A stretch of 64,000 bases of DNA from Anaeramoeba flamelloides (lineage: Eukaryota > Metamonada > Anaeramoebidae): positions 6,696,001 through 6,760,000 of the forward strand of contig JANTQA010000026.1 of assembly GCA_027625915.1 (NCBI GenBank), read 5' to 3'. Below are positions 1 through 12,700 of the stretch, one piece after another (the stretch's first letter is position 1; the number at the start of each line of letters is the position of its first letter). The notes beneath the pieces were generated by a model, which ran no database searches, had not been told where the DNA came from, and was given only the letters and a program-made list of their open reading frames with translations. Both the position numbers and the translations under genes were made by a program.

Positions 1-3000
1 GAGGAAGATTCAATACTGTCGGTGTTTTCCTCCATATTCATTTCGTTTTCCTCTTGCTGTTGTTGCTCATCTTGCAAAGATTGCTTTTTCAGTGGGTGGT
101 TGTTCATATGCGAACTTATAACAAAATTGGCGAGCCTTGTATCAATGATGGGATCAACAACATCCCTCACCACACACAGGATATCAAATCTAGATAAAAT
201 GGGGTCGGATAATTCAACATTCTGCTTGAAAGTCAATCCTAAGTCATATCGGCCCTTAATGGGGTTTGCAGCAGCAATAACCGAACACCTTGCCTGAAGG
301 GTTGTCACAATACCCGCCTTGGAAATTGAAATGGTTTGCTGTTCCATGGTTTCATGGATGGACACCCGATCCTTTTCATTCATTTTGTCAAATTCATCAA
401 TGCAGCAGATCCCCCGATCGGCTAAAACTAATGCGCCACCCTCGAGGGTCCATTCTCGAGTAATGGGATCTCTTCTTACAGAAGCTGTTAAACCGACACC
501 CGTTGCGCCCTTGCCCGTCGTGTAAACAGCCCTGGGTGCAATTTTTTCTGCATATTTCAATAATTGGGATTTGGATGTTGATGGATCACCCAAAAGCAAC
601 ATATTAATGTCGCCTCTAATTTTATGCTTTTGCCCAATGTTTTTTGGGTTTCCTCCAAATAACGTCATTGCTAACCCAATTTTTAAAGTCTCATGCCCAT
701 AAATGGATGGTGCGATCGAAAGAAAAATTCTTTCAGAAATGTGCGGATCTTCTCCAAGCTCCCGAATAATATTTATATCCTCATTTGTTAATGTGATGCT
801 TTTGACAGAATTTTGAGATTTTGAAATGTAATTGGCTTCGATTATAGTTGCAAATACTGGGAATCCATTTTTTGTATTTAATGATAAATCAAAATTGTTT
901 CGATAAATACCAGTTATTTCCTGATAAAATATAATTGTTTTTTTTTTTTTTATTTATTTTTTAAAAATTGATAAAAAGAGAAATTGAAATTTTATATTTA
1001 TTTAATGAATTGCTTATTATTAATTGAATGAACCATAAAGAAAAAGGGGAGATAACAAAACATAAAAAACGCAATTAATGTAAAGTAAACCCCTAATTGT
1101 AAAATATGTTAACCTTTTCATTTTTTTTTCTAGTAATTAAAATGAGTAGAATTAATTGCTGTTTTAACAAATACTACAAAAGAAAGTGTTATCTAAACTC
1201 TTTTTCAGTCAAAGGGGCCCAGTTTTATTGAAGAAATGGAAGACATTCTAGGGGTTTCATTCATTACTCTTATCAAACTAAAATTTTCAATTTTTAGATC
1301 AAAATCATTTTTTCTCATTTTGTAAAAATTGTTTTTTTTTGTTTTTGACTTTTTGCTTTTTTTTTTTTTTTTTTTTCTTCTTTTCTTTTTATTTTTTTTT
1401 TTTAAAAATTAACTTTGAAAAAAAAATGTTTGGAAAACCAAATAAACATTAAGACAAGTTAGGCTTTGTATACTCTTTTAAAATTCAGACATTTACAAGT
1501 AAAAAATCTTATTATCAACAATTTTAATTTCCTAAAGAAATTGAGAATTTTGCACGAGACGTTCCAATGAATGGGGCCCAAAAAATTTTTTAACATTTTT
1601 TTTTTTTTGAAATTTAAGGTTTGTTCAGGGTTTTCTTTTATAATTATCGACTCTTATATGAAGTTTATTATTTCTCGTATTTCTAAACAATCTAAGTTTG
1701 GTTGATTCTTAAAAATAAAGTGACTTTTTCATTTTTGGCTGGGCCCCTTTGAGTGAAATGGAGTTTAGCTTAATAACTGGAGTCTCCAACATCAAGACAT
1801 AACTGTTAAACTTCCCGGATGGCACCAAAAAATTTCCAAAGTAATAGCACAATGGAATTCAGATAATACACTGAATAGTAATATATCTAGGCACAGAAAA
1901 AATAAAACGAAAAGTTTTTTGAAAAGAAGGAAAATTAATTTTTTATATCATTTTTGAGTATATCCAGATCAAACTACTCTGGTATAATTAGTTCCTGGAC
2001 ACAAAGCACCCACACACATAATTTGAGATTTCATTACTAGTTCTAAAAGGATCTTCAAATGAAAAGGAAACAAAAATTAAACACATAATGGAAAGAAGAT
2101 CCTTCTCAAGGATGTATTGTAATTGGACAGCAAAAGAGTGTAGATAAGTAATTTTCTTGGATCGGTCCTTGATTGCTTTAAATAAATAAAAGAAAAGCTC
2201 ACTTGTAGTTATTAAAAGGAAAAAGAAACCAGTTTAAATCTGGTAATTGCCGTATTTGAAGTTATCATGCAGTTATTTATGAAACACAGTGTATGTTTTT
2301 GGGAGAAATAGATTATAATTAAAAAAGTCAATTAACATCTAAACAAAGATTTTTTGAAGCGCAAAGAATATTCCCTTTCGGGTAAAAAAAAATGAAACAG
2401 GGTTTTAAATTGGGAACCTTCAGGGAATCACAGAAATCACAAAAATCACAGAAACCTGAAAATGAAAAAGTAAAATCAATTAAAAGAAGAAATCAATTAA
2501 TTTCAAATAATAATCCATTAGATTATTACCCAGTCAAACCAATAAAATCAATTTAAATCTAAACCCCAATTCAAAATTTTTAACACACCAAAATTCAATT
2601 TGTGAAGAAAAAAACTTATTTAATCAATTCAAGAAGATTTACCAAATTAGAACCATTCACTAATTGAAATGTTAACACTTCTTCATAAATTACAATACTC
2701 CTAAAACAATAAATAAATAATTATCAATACAAATAAATGAAGGGTGTGTCAAAAATTTTGGAGAGAGGAAAACAAAAAAATATATTGGTAAATTTGTTGA
2801 AATTCTATTAGGATTATTGATCGATCAAATGGTTAGATACTACCAACATATTTTATTTGAGTTCTTCTATTTTGAACAACTTAAATTTAACCATAATATC
2901 AATTGCTCAAAAAATTTTTGATCCAACGAAACAAATTACGTAATTCAAACAATGAAATCAAAACAAAAACTAAAAGATGAAAAAATGATTTTCATATTTT

Positions 3001-6000
3001 ACAAAAATCAAAATTATCTCCAATTTCAATGAAATTGTATTATTGTGATTGTTTGGAACGTTTTAGCTGTGTGGAAAATTTTGAATTTTAGTTTAAATGA
3101 TTATCAAAATCGTTCGAAATGGTTTTGGAGATCTCAAAATAAGTCGAATTTTTTCAACAAATTTTTAATAATTGATCAATCAAAGAAAAACTCCATACCA
3201 AAAGATAGTATTAAAAAAAAACTGTTATTGTGTTTTAGACTCTTCATTTGGTCTTTATTTATTTATTTTTTCTTTTATTAATAGATCTTACTTTTCATTT
3301 CCAGATCCTCTTAAGGTTCCAAATTTAAAAATCGTGTTGTACTTTTTTTCCCTAATGGCTAATAAATAATTAAAAATTAAAATTCTCCACAAAGTCATTA
3401 GAAAATTAATAATAAATATTTTATTTTTTTTTTTTCATTAATAAAATGCACCACTACAAGCATCAAAATCTTCACAGGCTTTTTTAGAGAAACTGATTTT
3501 CCAATCCTTGTTTAGCCACTAAATCACAAATTTTACAAGTCTTCGAAAATAATTTGTCTGGATTGATAAAAAGAATCTCACTTAATAACATTAAAAAAAA
3601 AAAAAAAATAAAGGGTTAGAAATTCCGCAATTTAATCACAGAAATAATCTTGCACTGAAAATTAAATATAATTTAATTGAAGTTAAGATTTTTTGAAATA
3701 TGAAATTTAATAGCAAGAAAAACCCATTTTTAAAAAAATAAAATAGAGTATTGAAAAAAATACCAGACATGAAAATAATCCCTGGAAACAAGATTTTTAA
3801 TTGTTAATATCAGGAAAATCGTTGTTTTTTTTATTTAAAATCAAATCCTTTTTTTAAGAATCAAATTTTTTATAATTATAACTCACCCACTTATTAGAAT
3901 GATGATTAATTCAATTACACTTATTCAAAACACTATTCAACCAAAAAACAAGAATAAAAATAATCATTTTCTAAACACAGAGCAAACCTCTATAAAAACC
4001 CTATTGTTTTTCAAAATAAGTCGATCAACTTTATGTTATCAAACAATTAAATGAGTATTATCTAGGCAACCCCCACTTTAATGAACTTTAGGTTGGTTTA
4101 TTACTGAGTTCATAAAAAAAAATATTTGATTCGAAATAAAACACATAACGATTTTACTGATATTAACAATTAAAAAACTTGTTTCTAGGGATTATTTTCA
4201 TGCCTGGGTATTTTTTTCAATACTTTTATTTTATTTTATGTTTTTCAAGACTAATATTTTATTTTATTTTTTTAATGCATTTGTTGTTTTGGTTCTTTTT
4301 TTTTCTTGATCTCTTTTTGATAGTGGGTAGTCTTTAAATTAAATTTATGCTTGAAAAAACAAAAAAAAAAAAGAAAAATATCATTAAAGTGGCGATTTTA
4401 AATATTTTCTTAAAATGTTAAATTAAAGCAGTATTGTTAAATTAAAATAATATTTTTAAATTATTTTTTGTTTGACTTTTTTTTTTAGTTTCTGAAATAT
4501 GAAAATAAATTTTTGATAGTTGAAAAAAGTAGTTCATTGAAAAGTAATTGATCGAAAATCTCTAAAATAATGTAAAAAACAAATTTTTTTTAAAAATTTT
4601 ATGTAAAAAAAAAAAACTATAAAGAAATCGGTATTGCGAGACTACGACCTGATAATGGTAATAGTAAAAAAAAGGGAAAGAAAGGGAAAGAAAGGAAAGG
4701 AAAAGAAAATTACAATTTCTTCGCCAGGCTTTGCAATATCTATTAAATCTGCTAATAAAATAATATCTTTTGTTCTGGGTAATCTTCCAGCGGGTACTGT
4801 TCCTGGGCTTTCTTGTAAAGTGATTTTTTGATAATTTTGATATACAGTTTCTTCTGTATTAACTCTAAAAGGTCCGCGTTTTGAACAAAATGGACAAGAA
4901 TCAATTTTAATTTCTTTTTGGTTATTTTGTGCGAATGGGCCTAATGTGGCCCCGCATGTTAAGCAGTCAAACTTTACCAATTTCAATTGGGGGAAAACAG
5001 AAGTTCTCCTCGTAACAACACCAGACACTTTAATTAAAGTATTCAAATGGACTTGGCGGAGCCCTCTTAAAGTATCAGGCACGGGGAAATCGATGATCCT
5101 GACAAAGATTTCACTATGGATTTCATGATAATCTTGGAACATTTCCAAAACGACTTGGTATGTAGTTTCATTAAAGATTTCTAACATCTCAGTTGGTGCA
5201 TCTGCGAGCCACATTGCTAACAATAATCCAAATAAACTTAGATCCGTAAAAGAAACTTCCAAACTTTGTTGATTTTCGGAACACATCAATTTGATTTTTT
5301 CTGCATACACAGAATTGCCCCTTTTGTCAACAAACGAAGTTAAAAAATTTCTGTATCTTCTTGCTATTTCCATTTTTGGGCCATTTGTTTTAATCCATAA
5401 CTTTAATGGGCCCTTGACATCTTCAAGATTAAATTCTTCTAATTCTTCTTCGTCTTCTTCATCCTCTTCTAAGATTTCTTTAGCCTCTTTGTAAATATAG
5501 TTTGTTTTGTTTTGCAATTAAAAAGATTATTATAAAAAAAAAGTAAGGAGAAAAAAAGGTTTTTAACAATTTTAGAGCTTATTTCCTTCCCAATGTTTTT
5601 TGTTTTTTTTTTTTGATTTAGAAAAATGTTTTAAAATAATGATAGATTTAAAGCTTGTTCGTTTTTTATTTTATTTGTTATTTCCTTGTTTTATCAGAAA
5701 ATAAATTCTGAAAATTCAGATTAATTGAAAATTTTTCAATCGGGAATATTTTTTTGAAAGGAAAAATAGGTATCGTTTCTATCACGATCAAAACTAAAAT
5801 ATCAAAAATTTTAAAACAGTTAAAAGAATCACATACAACACCTTTCCTGAAGTTTGGAAATAATTTTGATTTTTTGAAAAATTTTAAAATCATTTATTCG
5901 TTTTTAAATTTTTAATGCATTTTGTTTTTTTAATTATAAGATAATTTATCTGAGGTATGAACTATATTTTCAAATAATTGATATTGGGTTACAAGCTGTG

Positions 6001-9000
6001 TTTTTATAAAGATATCAACAGAAATAAAATCAGTTTATGGTCTCTAAACTTTGATCGACCAATAATTGTTATTGAAATTACAACAATTTTAGCAATATAT
6101 TTTTTTTTTGTTGTCACCCCAAAAATTTAAATATGTCCAATTCTGCAAAAGAAAAATTGATGTTATTTTTCTCTTGAAAAAATATTAAAAAAAATATCAA
6201 AAATGATGCTATATTTTTCAGATTTACATAACTTAATATATTTGATATTAATTATTAGAAAAATATATAAATTAAATAAATATCTCAATTGTCAAAAATG
6301 ACATATAATTAATGTTTTTTGTCAAATTATTTTTTCGAGAGATCTAACCATAGGGAATAAAAATGCTTACCGTTTGTGAAAAAAGTGGAAAGGGTTTTTA
6401 ATTGGGAACATTAATAGAACCTGGAAAAGAAAATAAAAATCAATTAAAAGAAGAAACCGATAAACTTCAAATAATAATCCATTATATTATTACCCAATCA
6501 AACCAACGAAAACAATTTAAATCTCTTTGATTATCGAAATAAAATCTGAAGAGTGGTTTTGGAGATTCTCAAAAATAGTTAATTTTTTGAACAAATTGTT
6601 AATAATAGAACTACCAAAGAAAAACACATACCAAAAGATAGTATTAAAAAAACTGTTATTGTGTTGAATCCTTCATTTGGTCTTTATTTATTTATTTATT
6701 CTTTTATTTATTGATCTTACTTGAATTGTCAGTTTCTTGTGATTTCCAAATAAAAATCGTGGTGGACTTTTTTTTCTATAATTATCTTTTAAAATTATTA
6801 AATACAAACATTATAGTGGATCCAAGATCAAGGAATATCTGATTTTTCAAAACCTTTAATTCAAAATCTAACTTTAAAGTATCAAATCAAACGAGAGGAA
6901 TAAGAAATTTTCTTTGATCACTTTTTTTGCTGTAGACCTGTATTTGAATAACAAAGTGGAAAAAATTTTCACTTCATTTTCCATTCTTTTTTTTTCATCA
7001 AAAAAATTTCAAGAAACAGAATGAAATTTGTTTTCTCTATTTTAAATAGGGGAAAGGAAAACGAAGTGAAAATATTTCCCCATTTATTAGGAAAAGATCG
7101 GTATTCTAAAGTTTATTTAGTATTTGCACAGTTAGTCACATTGGAATTTGTCACTTTTTGTATCTTTTCTTTTTCCCATTTAATGGTTTGTGTGGCTCGC
7201 TTCTGTGGTTGGGCAAATATAATATTTTAAGAATCGTTTTTTTTTATTATATTTTTTATAGTTAAACCAAATTGATAATACATTAAATATTGTAGAACTT
7301 GTGATTTGAAATAACTAATAAATAATCGACAAAGAAAAAGTATGCAATGTATCAGTGATATAACCATTTATTAACGGCTACGTTTACAATTGAAAAGTTA
7401 AGTACAAGTGTATTCTAAAGAGTGTTTCGAGGTTCGTAAATCTCACAAATATTTATTCAGTGAGATCTAAGAAGGAAAAAATGAATTTTTTAGACATAAA
7501 AGGAAACAAGCACCAACCCATTCAACACTTGGGTGCAAAAAAAAAAAACTTTTCACTCAAGTTTTGACTTTTTTTACTGTTTTTTTTTTTTACTCATTCT
7601 CTTTCATTTCTTGCTTTTTTCTCTTTTTCTTGTCTTTTTTTAGTTTAGAAATAATTTTTTTCTTTTCATTTTTTAAAGAAAAGATACCCCCCTGAACTAT
7701 AATCTTGCCTACATTATAGTTAGGATAAAAAACTCTAAATACAATTTTAGAGTTTCAGGAAGTGCCGTAGAGTGCCGTAGAGTGCCGTAGAGCGCCTAGG
7801 TTTTTTTTAATTTCTCAAATTAAAAAAAATCCTAACAGCAAACAGGATGTAATTTTGATGAATCACCTCTCTTCAATAATAATAAAAAAAAAAAAAAAAA
7901 AAAAAATGAATTTTTTTAATAAATATCAGAATTTTGTCACCCTTGTTTCTACGATTTCTGTGATTTCTGCGATTTCTGTGATATTAAAAAATGACAAAGA
8001 AGGTTGGGGAAAATCGACTTTTTGAGAAATTTTCTATTTAAGTGAAAATGGAAAACCATTTGGCCTTGCTGAGAATTACCTACGACTATTTTTTTATTTG
8101 TGAACTAAGTTTAAATGGGTTTCCGTTTTCACTTAAAAGGTCATAATGGAGAAATGTGAAAAAAATTGAGGAATTGTTCTTTGTTATTTTAAAACAAAGA
8201 CACATTTGATAAAAGGAAGTGTAATATGTTTGATATTGTATCAAATTCACCAAAATAATCAATTTAGAAAAAAGAAAGATCATTTTTTCTCAACTTGACG
8301 ATACAATAATTTTTTTTTAAATAAAATAAAAAAAATTGACTTGTTTTTACAAAATTTTTTTATATTAATCAATGAATGTAAAATTTCACAAAACCTTTAC
8401 CATAGCTAGTCCAACCCAATTTGTATTGAAACGAACAATTCAGTTTTTCGAGAGAAACAAAACAAACAAAAAAAAATGCATCTCAAAAAAAAAAAATGTC
8501 ACATAAAAACGAACAAAGTGTTTCGAGTATTAGGTAATGTAGATTCTTTCAAAATATAAAATAGAGTAAAAAATATCCCCAAGATCCTATTGGAAACTTC
8601 AATTCAAGAAATAACAAAATAACCATAAAACCCCAAGTATCCAAAAACGAACCAAAGGAAGCAAAGACCAAAAAAACATAGAGAAAATCACAATTCCTTT
8701 GTAGGGATTGTTCTGATTTGTGGTTACAATTGAAAATTCAAGCAACTCAAATATCAAAAATCATAGACACACGATCTTCAAAAGTTAGAGTTGTTTATCA
8801 AGAATGTTTGAAAATGATCTTCCTTTTTTTAAGCTCAAAAATCGTGATTATTTTTCAATTTCATTTTTACGTTTCTTAATAAGGGTGTTCGAGTTTACCT
8901 AACTCAAAAAAATTTCTTTTGGTCATTTTCCATAAAAAAAATGAACAAAAAATGCAATTTTTGATCCAAATTGGAGAAGATCTTCATTAACACTTCTTCA

Positions 9001-10478
9001 TAATTATAATGGGATTGGATCAAAATCCTATGAGGCAATTTTGTGAATTGCCAATGTAGTCCTTAAGGACTACGTTCCCACCCTTGAGGGGGTTGAGTAA
9101 TTGTGTTATTTCAGTTTCACTTCTCACAAAAAAATTTTCACACCGAAGAAATTGGACAAAAAAAAAAAAAAAAAACATTTTTTGTCAATTTTACCTTTTC
9201 ACCGAGATTATTTTTCTTTGTTTTTCAATGAAAAGGAAAATTGAAAATAACAAAAAAAATAATTGCAAAAAATTGCTTTTGGGGATCTCCAAGAACAATT
9301 TCAAATTTTGGAACAGTTCAAACTTGTAAAAGTAATTTTAAAAAATATGTAGAACAGCTCTAGAAAATAGTGTGAGTTCCGAAAGTTGAAATGGAAATTC
9401 TAAAATATTAAAATCAAAATTTAGCATGATCGAACAAGGTAAAATTGTGAAAATTGTTAAAATTGTGAAAATTTCACATTTTTTCTAAAAGAAATTCTCC
9501 TTGGACAAATATTACTTGGATTAGATAACTTATTCAAGGGTGATTTTATCCATTATTTTACTGTTTTCACCTAAAAACGTAGTCCTTAAATGAAAGTGGA
9601 TTGTATTTTTTACTAAATCAGATTTATTCTTAGATTTATAAAAGAATAAAAAAAAAAAAAAAACAATCCCCGAAAAGATTAAAGTTCTGTAATAAGATCA
9701 TAATTCTTGTTAAAATGGGTTGCGAGGGGGAGGTGAGGAATTAAAAAAACGAAAAGCGGTAGGAAAAGGAAGTGTGGTAGTTTCTGTTTAGTTAAACCAA
9801 ATTAATTGAAAAAATTTGAATTTTTCTTTGGTCAAGCGAAAAATAAAAAATTGTTGAAATGGGTAATTCTCTTTTAGGTGTGGTTTACAAGTTCGCTGAA
9901 CAAAGAAACTGAAAAAGAAAAAAAAAAAATAAAAAAAATGCAAAACTATTACTTTTTAATTTTGATGTTTGAATTGATCGTTTGGTAACCATAGAACGAG
10001 GCAAATTTGTCCCTTGTTCATTTTGAATATTTTTCACTTTTGTGTTGTGTCTGTTTCGATAGTCTCTAAGCATGAGAGATTTTTCTGCTTTTCTTCTTTC
10101 ACCGAAACTCATTTGTTCATATTTGTTTTGATCAATCATTTCTGGATCATAAACATCAAGCTCCGCAATGTATTCATAATCCTTTTGGAGCGTTTCATCA
10201 CCAAAAAGATCTTCGCCTTCCTCTTCCATTACCGGAGTATTGTATTCATCTAATTCATCGAATTCGTCATATTCTTCTTCAGAAAATGGCTTTTCTTCTT
10301 GTTTTTCTTCCTTCTTTTTGTTTTCATTTTCAATCTGATCCTTTTGGGTTTTTGGCTTTGTAAATTGGGGAGATGTTGGAATTGGTGAGTTAATTCCAAA
10401 AATTGGTGTTTGGGTGGAATCAGTACTTGTGGTTTTTTTTTTTTGGTTTGTCCTTCTTTTTTTAGGGTTATTACTCAT
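1..10478 (-). CDS. MCM2: MCM2 replicative helicase subunit, three exons seen, 3' end off the window
   Basis: This is subunit 2 of the MCM2-7 helicase that is loaded at replication origins and unwinds DNA in the nucleus. Exons read 10478-9953, 5486-4714 and 920-1; phases match at both junctions (phase 1, then phase 0), giving 739 residues without a stop. Residues 1-175 are the acidic, MCM2-specific tail with the conserved [16 protein letters not shown] block. The OB region carries a C-x2-C-x19-C-x2-C zinc finger at C350, C353, C373 and C376. The AAA+ core has Walker [10 protein letters not shown] (544-552), Walker B with IDEFDKM (607-613), sensor AAANP, and an SRF arginine finger (676-678). 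The tail identifies MCM2 rather than MCM3-7. The last 100-160 residues, including the winged helix, should lie beyond the left edge. Start: ATG at 10478, preceded by an AT-rich leader. The Gly-to-Ser change in Walker A is also found in other MCM subunits and should be tolerated. Confidence 0.95.
1193..1768. mobile_element. Small inverted-repeat transposable element (MITE-like)
   Basis: Thirty-base terminal inverted repeats at 1193-1222 and 1739-1768 (CTAAACTC...AAAGGGGCCCAG) differ at only three positions. GGGCCC is striking in such AT-rich DNA. No transposase is encoded between the ends. A partial relative of the right end lies at about 11901-11955. The target duplication is unclear, perhaps TTA. 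Confidence 0.65.
1795..2330 (+). mobile_element. Probable decayed Tc1/mariner-type DNA transposon relic
   Basis: Translated pieces in different frames look like a Tc1-type transposase. There is a helix-turn-helix-like stretch ([20 protein letters not shown]), and downstream a piece reading CNWTAKECR, a stop, then VIFLDRSL, which recalls the family pattern W..E.W..VIFSDES. Stops and frame changes interrupt it throughout, so it cannot be active. The similarity is weak and judged by eye only. Confidence 0.3.
2380..3420. repeat. Dispersed repeat family, long copy
   Basis: Two other places in the window match parts of this region. 6370-6780 matches its two ends (AATCAATTAAAAGAAGAAA and CATACCAAAAGATAGTATTA). 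52750-53110 matches its middle (AATTATCAATACAAATAAAT and CAATCAAATGGTTAGAT). No coding region is visible. The exact ends are uncertain. Confidence 0.6.
3700..4260. repeat. Foldback element with about 135-bp arms
   Basis: The left arm near 3733-3870 and right arm near 4100-4234 are inverted copies (for example ATGAAAATAATCCCTGG against CTAGGGATTATTTTCAT). The spacer is about 230 bases. It lies inside MCM2 intron 2 and encodes nothing recognisable. Confidence 0.55.
6370..6780. repeat. Dispersed repeat family, internally deleted copy
   Basis: It matches the outer parts of the 2380-3420 copy in the same orientation but lacks about 600 bases of its middle. It lies in MCM2 intron 1, so both large MCM2 introns hold the same family. 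Confidence 0.55.
7690..7905. repeat. GTGCCGTAG hairpin repeat family, short copy
   Basis: Its ends (ATAATCTTGCCTACATTATA, and GATGTAATTTTGATGAATCA) match those of the longer copy at 55970-56525. Inside are three tandem AGTGCCGTAG units at about 7761-7795, then an AT hairpin around a CCTAGG site. It lies in MCM2 intron 1. Confidence 0.65.
9034..9073. repeat. Two adjacent short palindromes
   Basis: GGCAATT/AATTGCC with a 5-base loop (9034-9052) is followed at once by the perfect 18-base palindrome GTAGTCCTTAAGGACTAC (9056-9073). ACGTAGTCCTTAA recurs near 9579. It may be the end of a small element. Confidence 0.5.
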
Positions 10479-11130
10479 CTTTAATAAAAAAACAAATTGA
10501 AAAATAACAAAAATGAAAAAAATAGTCTTTTCTTTTTGGGAGAATTTTTGATTTTTATCTTAACTTCCAATTATTGTATACTTGTAATAAATATGTAAGT
10601 TGTTGTATTCTAAAGGTATTTTTGAAATAAATAATGAAAATTTTGATTTGAAGAGTTTATTTCGAAGACAGGTTATTTTTTTTGGCTATCCGTTAAATAA
10701 TAAATTAATTTATTTAGATATGAAATCTAAAATTGTTCATGAAATTTTACATACTTTGAATGATTTTAAACGTATAACAAAATAGTACAGTTAAATCTGA
10801 AATATGGTTGATTACTTTAATTTTAGAATGAGCAAATTTTATAAAGTTCATTTTCCTAGTAAAGATTGAAAAATTCAATTTCAGATTCTCAAATATTACC
10901 CTAAAGATTGTCTTAATCGTCAAAAAAAACCAAGATCTTCACAAGATCATTTGATCATTATAGTCTTGAGTTTTATTAATTTGGATCTTTTTTAATTAGA
11001 AAATAATAGTTTTTTTTTTTCAAAAAGTAAAATCGTGTACTTCAGTAATTCAAGAAGGATTTAATTAAACTTGATAAAAAAAACCCTTTTACAATTTTGG
11101 TAGATTGTATTATTATTTTTAAAAGGATTT

Positions 11131-11610
11131 CTGTTTTTCCAATTAATTGTTTAGTCAAGAGATCTGATCTTTTTTTGTTTCCAATTTTTGATGAAAATCA
11201 GAAATTGAGAAATTTGCTAAAATTGGTTTTTTTGAAGAAATCTCACTTTTAGTAATTTCTGAGAGTTTGGATGAACAAATAAACTTGAAAATTTTAATTT
11301 TGATTTTAAAATTCAATCAAAATAAATCAAATATTAAATAATTGAAGATCTAAAATATTGATCATCTATTTATCCACAAATATTAATGAAATTTCTTGAA
11401 ATTTATAAGATTAGGCAATAGACTCTATCCAATATTTCAATGTATAAACAATGAACTGTTAGTTTTTAAATCAATTATTTTAGAATATCTAATTTTTTTT
11501 TTTTGATATGAGAATTATTTATTTGAATTAGTTTTATTGGATGGAAATTCTTTATAAAATGAGAAATAATTGTAAAAATATTTGTTACTTTTAATATTTG
11601 GGTTGTTCAG
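11131..11610 (+). repeat. Dispersed repeat, partner of inverted copy at 22220-22690
   Basis: The plus strand here aligns over nearly its whole length with the reverse complement of 22220-22690 at roughly three-quarters identity by eye. Shared blocks include AATCAGAAATTGA and the AATAATTGAAGATCTAAAA type. It is non-coding. Confidence 0.5.
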
Positions 11611-12039
11611 ACCTATTGAAATAATTAACATTTTATAAATTTTTGATCAAAAATAATCAAATTAGAGTATATTTATTTAGCTTATAAGTTGAATTTTTAT
11701 GTGTTAAAAATTTATTTTGGGAAAAAATTAATTTAAAGGTGAGTCTATTTTTAACATATTTTTTTGTTAAATAAAATCATAAAATTGATTTAAAATATGT
11801 AAAGAAGAAAGAAATTATATTTTTTTCAATGTTTATATTTGTATTGATTTTTTTTTGTTATTATGTATATTATATAAACCGAATTAAAAGATATTTTACT
11901 CAAAGGCGCCCAGTTAAAAATGAAAAATTCACTTTTTTATTTATTTAAAAAAAGGAGTAATTAAAGTAAATTGTAGCAAATAAAAAAAAGAGAAGAATAA
12001 GTTAAATAATTAATATATATACATATCTAAAATAATACT

Positions 12040-12700
12040 ATCGTCTACATGACGAAATTAAAAACTATCCACTGTGGTTGGTTTTCCAGGATTTGAAAGA
12101 ATTAAACTAAAATCCTATTTTTTACTAAATTCTTTCTAATTCTGGGAAAAAGTCGTTATCTTTTCTAGATTTTTCAATTTCTTTTGAAAATCTATAGATT
12201 TTCGTTAGGTTTTTTTTGTGTTTTCTATTTATTTGTTAAATGCTCTAGGTTTTTATTAGGTTTCTATTTATTTGAAAAATCAATAGGTTTTCGTTGGGTC
12301 TTTTTTACTTTAGAACACTTCAGAAATAAAATAGAAATCCTCAAAAAACCTAGAGCACTTAACAAATAAAACATAAAACCTCAAGAAAATCGTCAATATA
12401 TTTTTTTTTACTTTTTAAAATAAAAAAACATAGGAACTTGAGGCACTCTTGGGCACTTGGCGACACGTCCCCAGAATAAATAGGGGGGGTAAAGTCCGAT
12501 AGAAAGATTATCGATAGAGATGAAATTTCAACAATTTGTGATTAATAATTGGTATTCCACTGTTGTTAGTTTTTCCAGAATTGGAAATAATTGAGTAAAA
12601 TCTAAGATTTTACTCGATTCTTTTAAATAAATAATAAAAAAAACATACACACTACCTCTCAGAGTGTGACACTAGGTGCCCGAATTTATATATTTTTTAT
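12040..12700. repeat. Degenerate copy of the hairpin repeat family
   Basis: It repeats the modules of 55970-56525: TTTTCCAG-AATT...AAAGAATT arms, AGGTTTT...AAAACCT arms with TTTATTTGTTAA-type loops, and short G+C patches such as GGCACTCTTGGGCACTTGG. It is more diverged than the other copies. Confidence 0.45.

Larger units (their letters stand above)
921..4713 (-). other. MCM2 intron 2 (about 3.8 kb), repeat-filled
   Basis: On the minus strand the intron starts GTAATTTTC after codon 433 and ends in TTTTATCAG just before GAAATAACTGG. Joining the exons gives [15 protein letters not shown], which matches the uninterrupted MCM2 family sequence, so both ends are well supported. It contains a roughly 576-bp inverted-repeat element (1193-1768), a likely Tc1-type transposase relic (1795-2330), one long copy of a dispersed repeat (2380-3420) and a foldback (about 3700-4260). 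I see no gene of another kind in it. Confidence 0.85.
5487..9952 (-). other. MCM2 intron 1 (about 4.5 kb), repeat-filled
   Basis: The minus-strand donor is A|GTAATAG at 9952 and the acceptor is TTTACAAAG|AGGC at 5487. One base from exon 1 plus AG from exon 2 restores a Lys codon and keeps frame. The intron holds a shortened copy of the dispersed repeat (6370-6780), a copy of the GTGCCGTAG hairpin family (7690-7905) and paired palindromes (9034-9073). An open frame at 7021-7230 (plus) has no recognisable features. A small undetected exon inside cannot be excluded, but the protein reads as continuous. Confidence 0.75.

Noticed and set aside
7761-7795. Tandem AGTGCCGTAG units as a CRISPR-like array
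   Set aside because: Units are about 11 bases with no unique spacers, and the genome is eukaryotic. It is a minisatellite-like part of a dispersed repeat.
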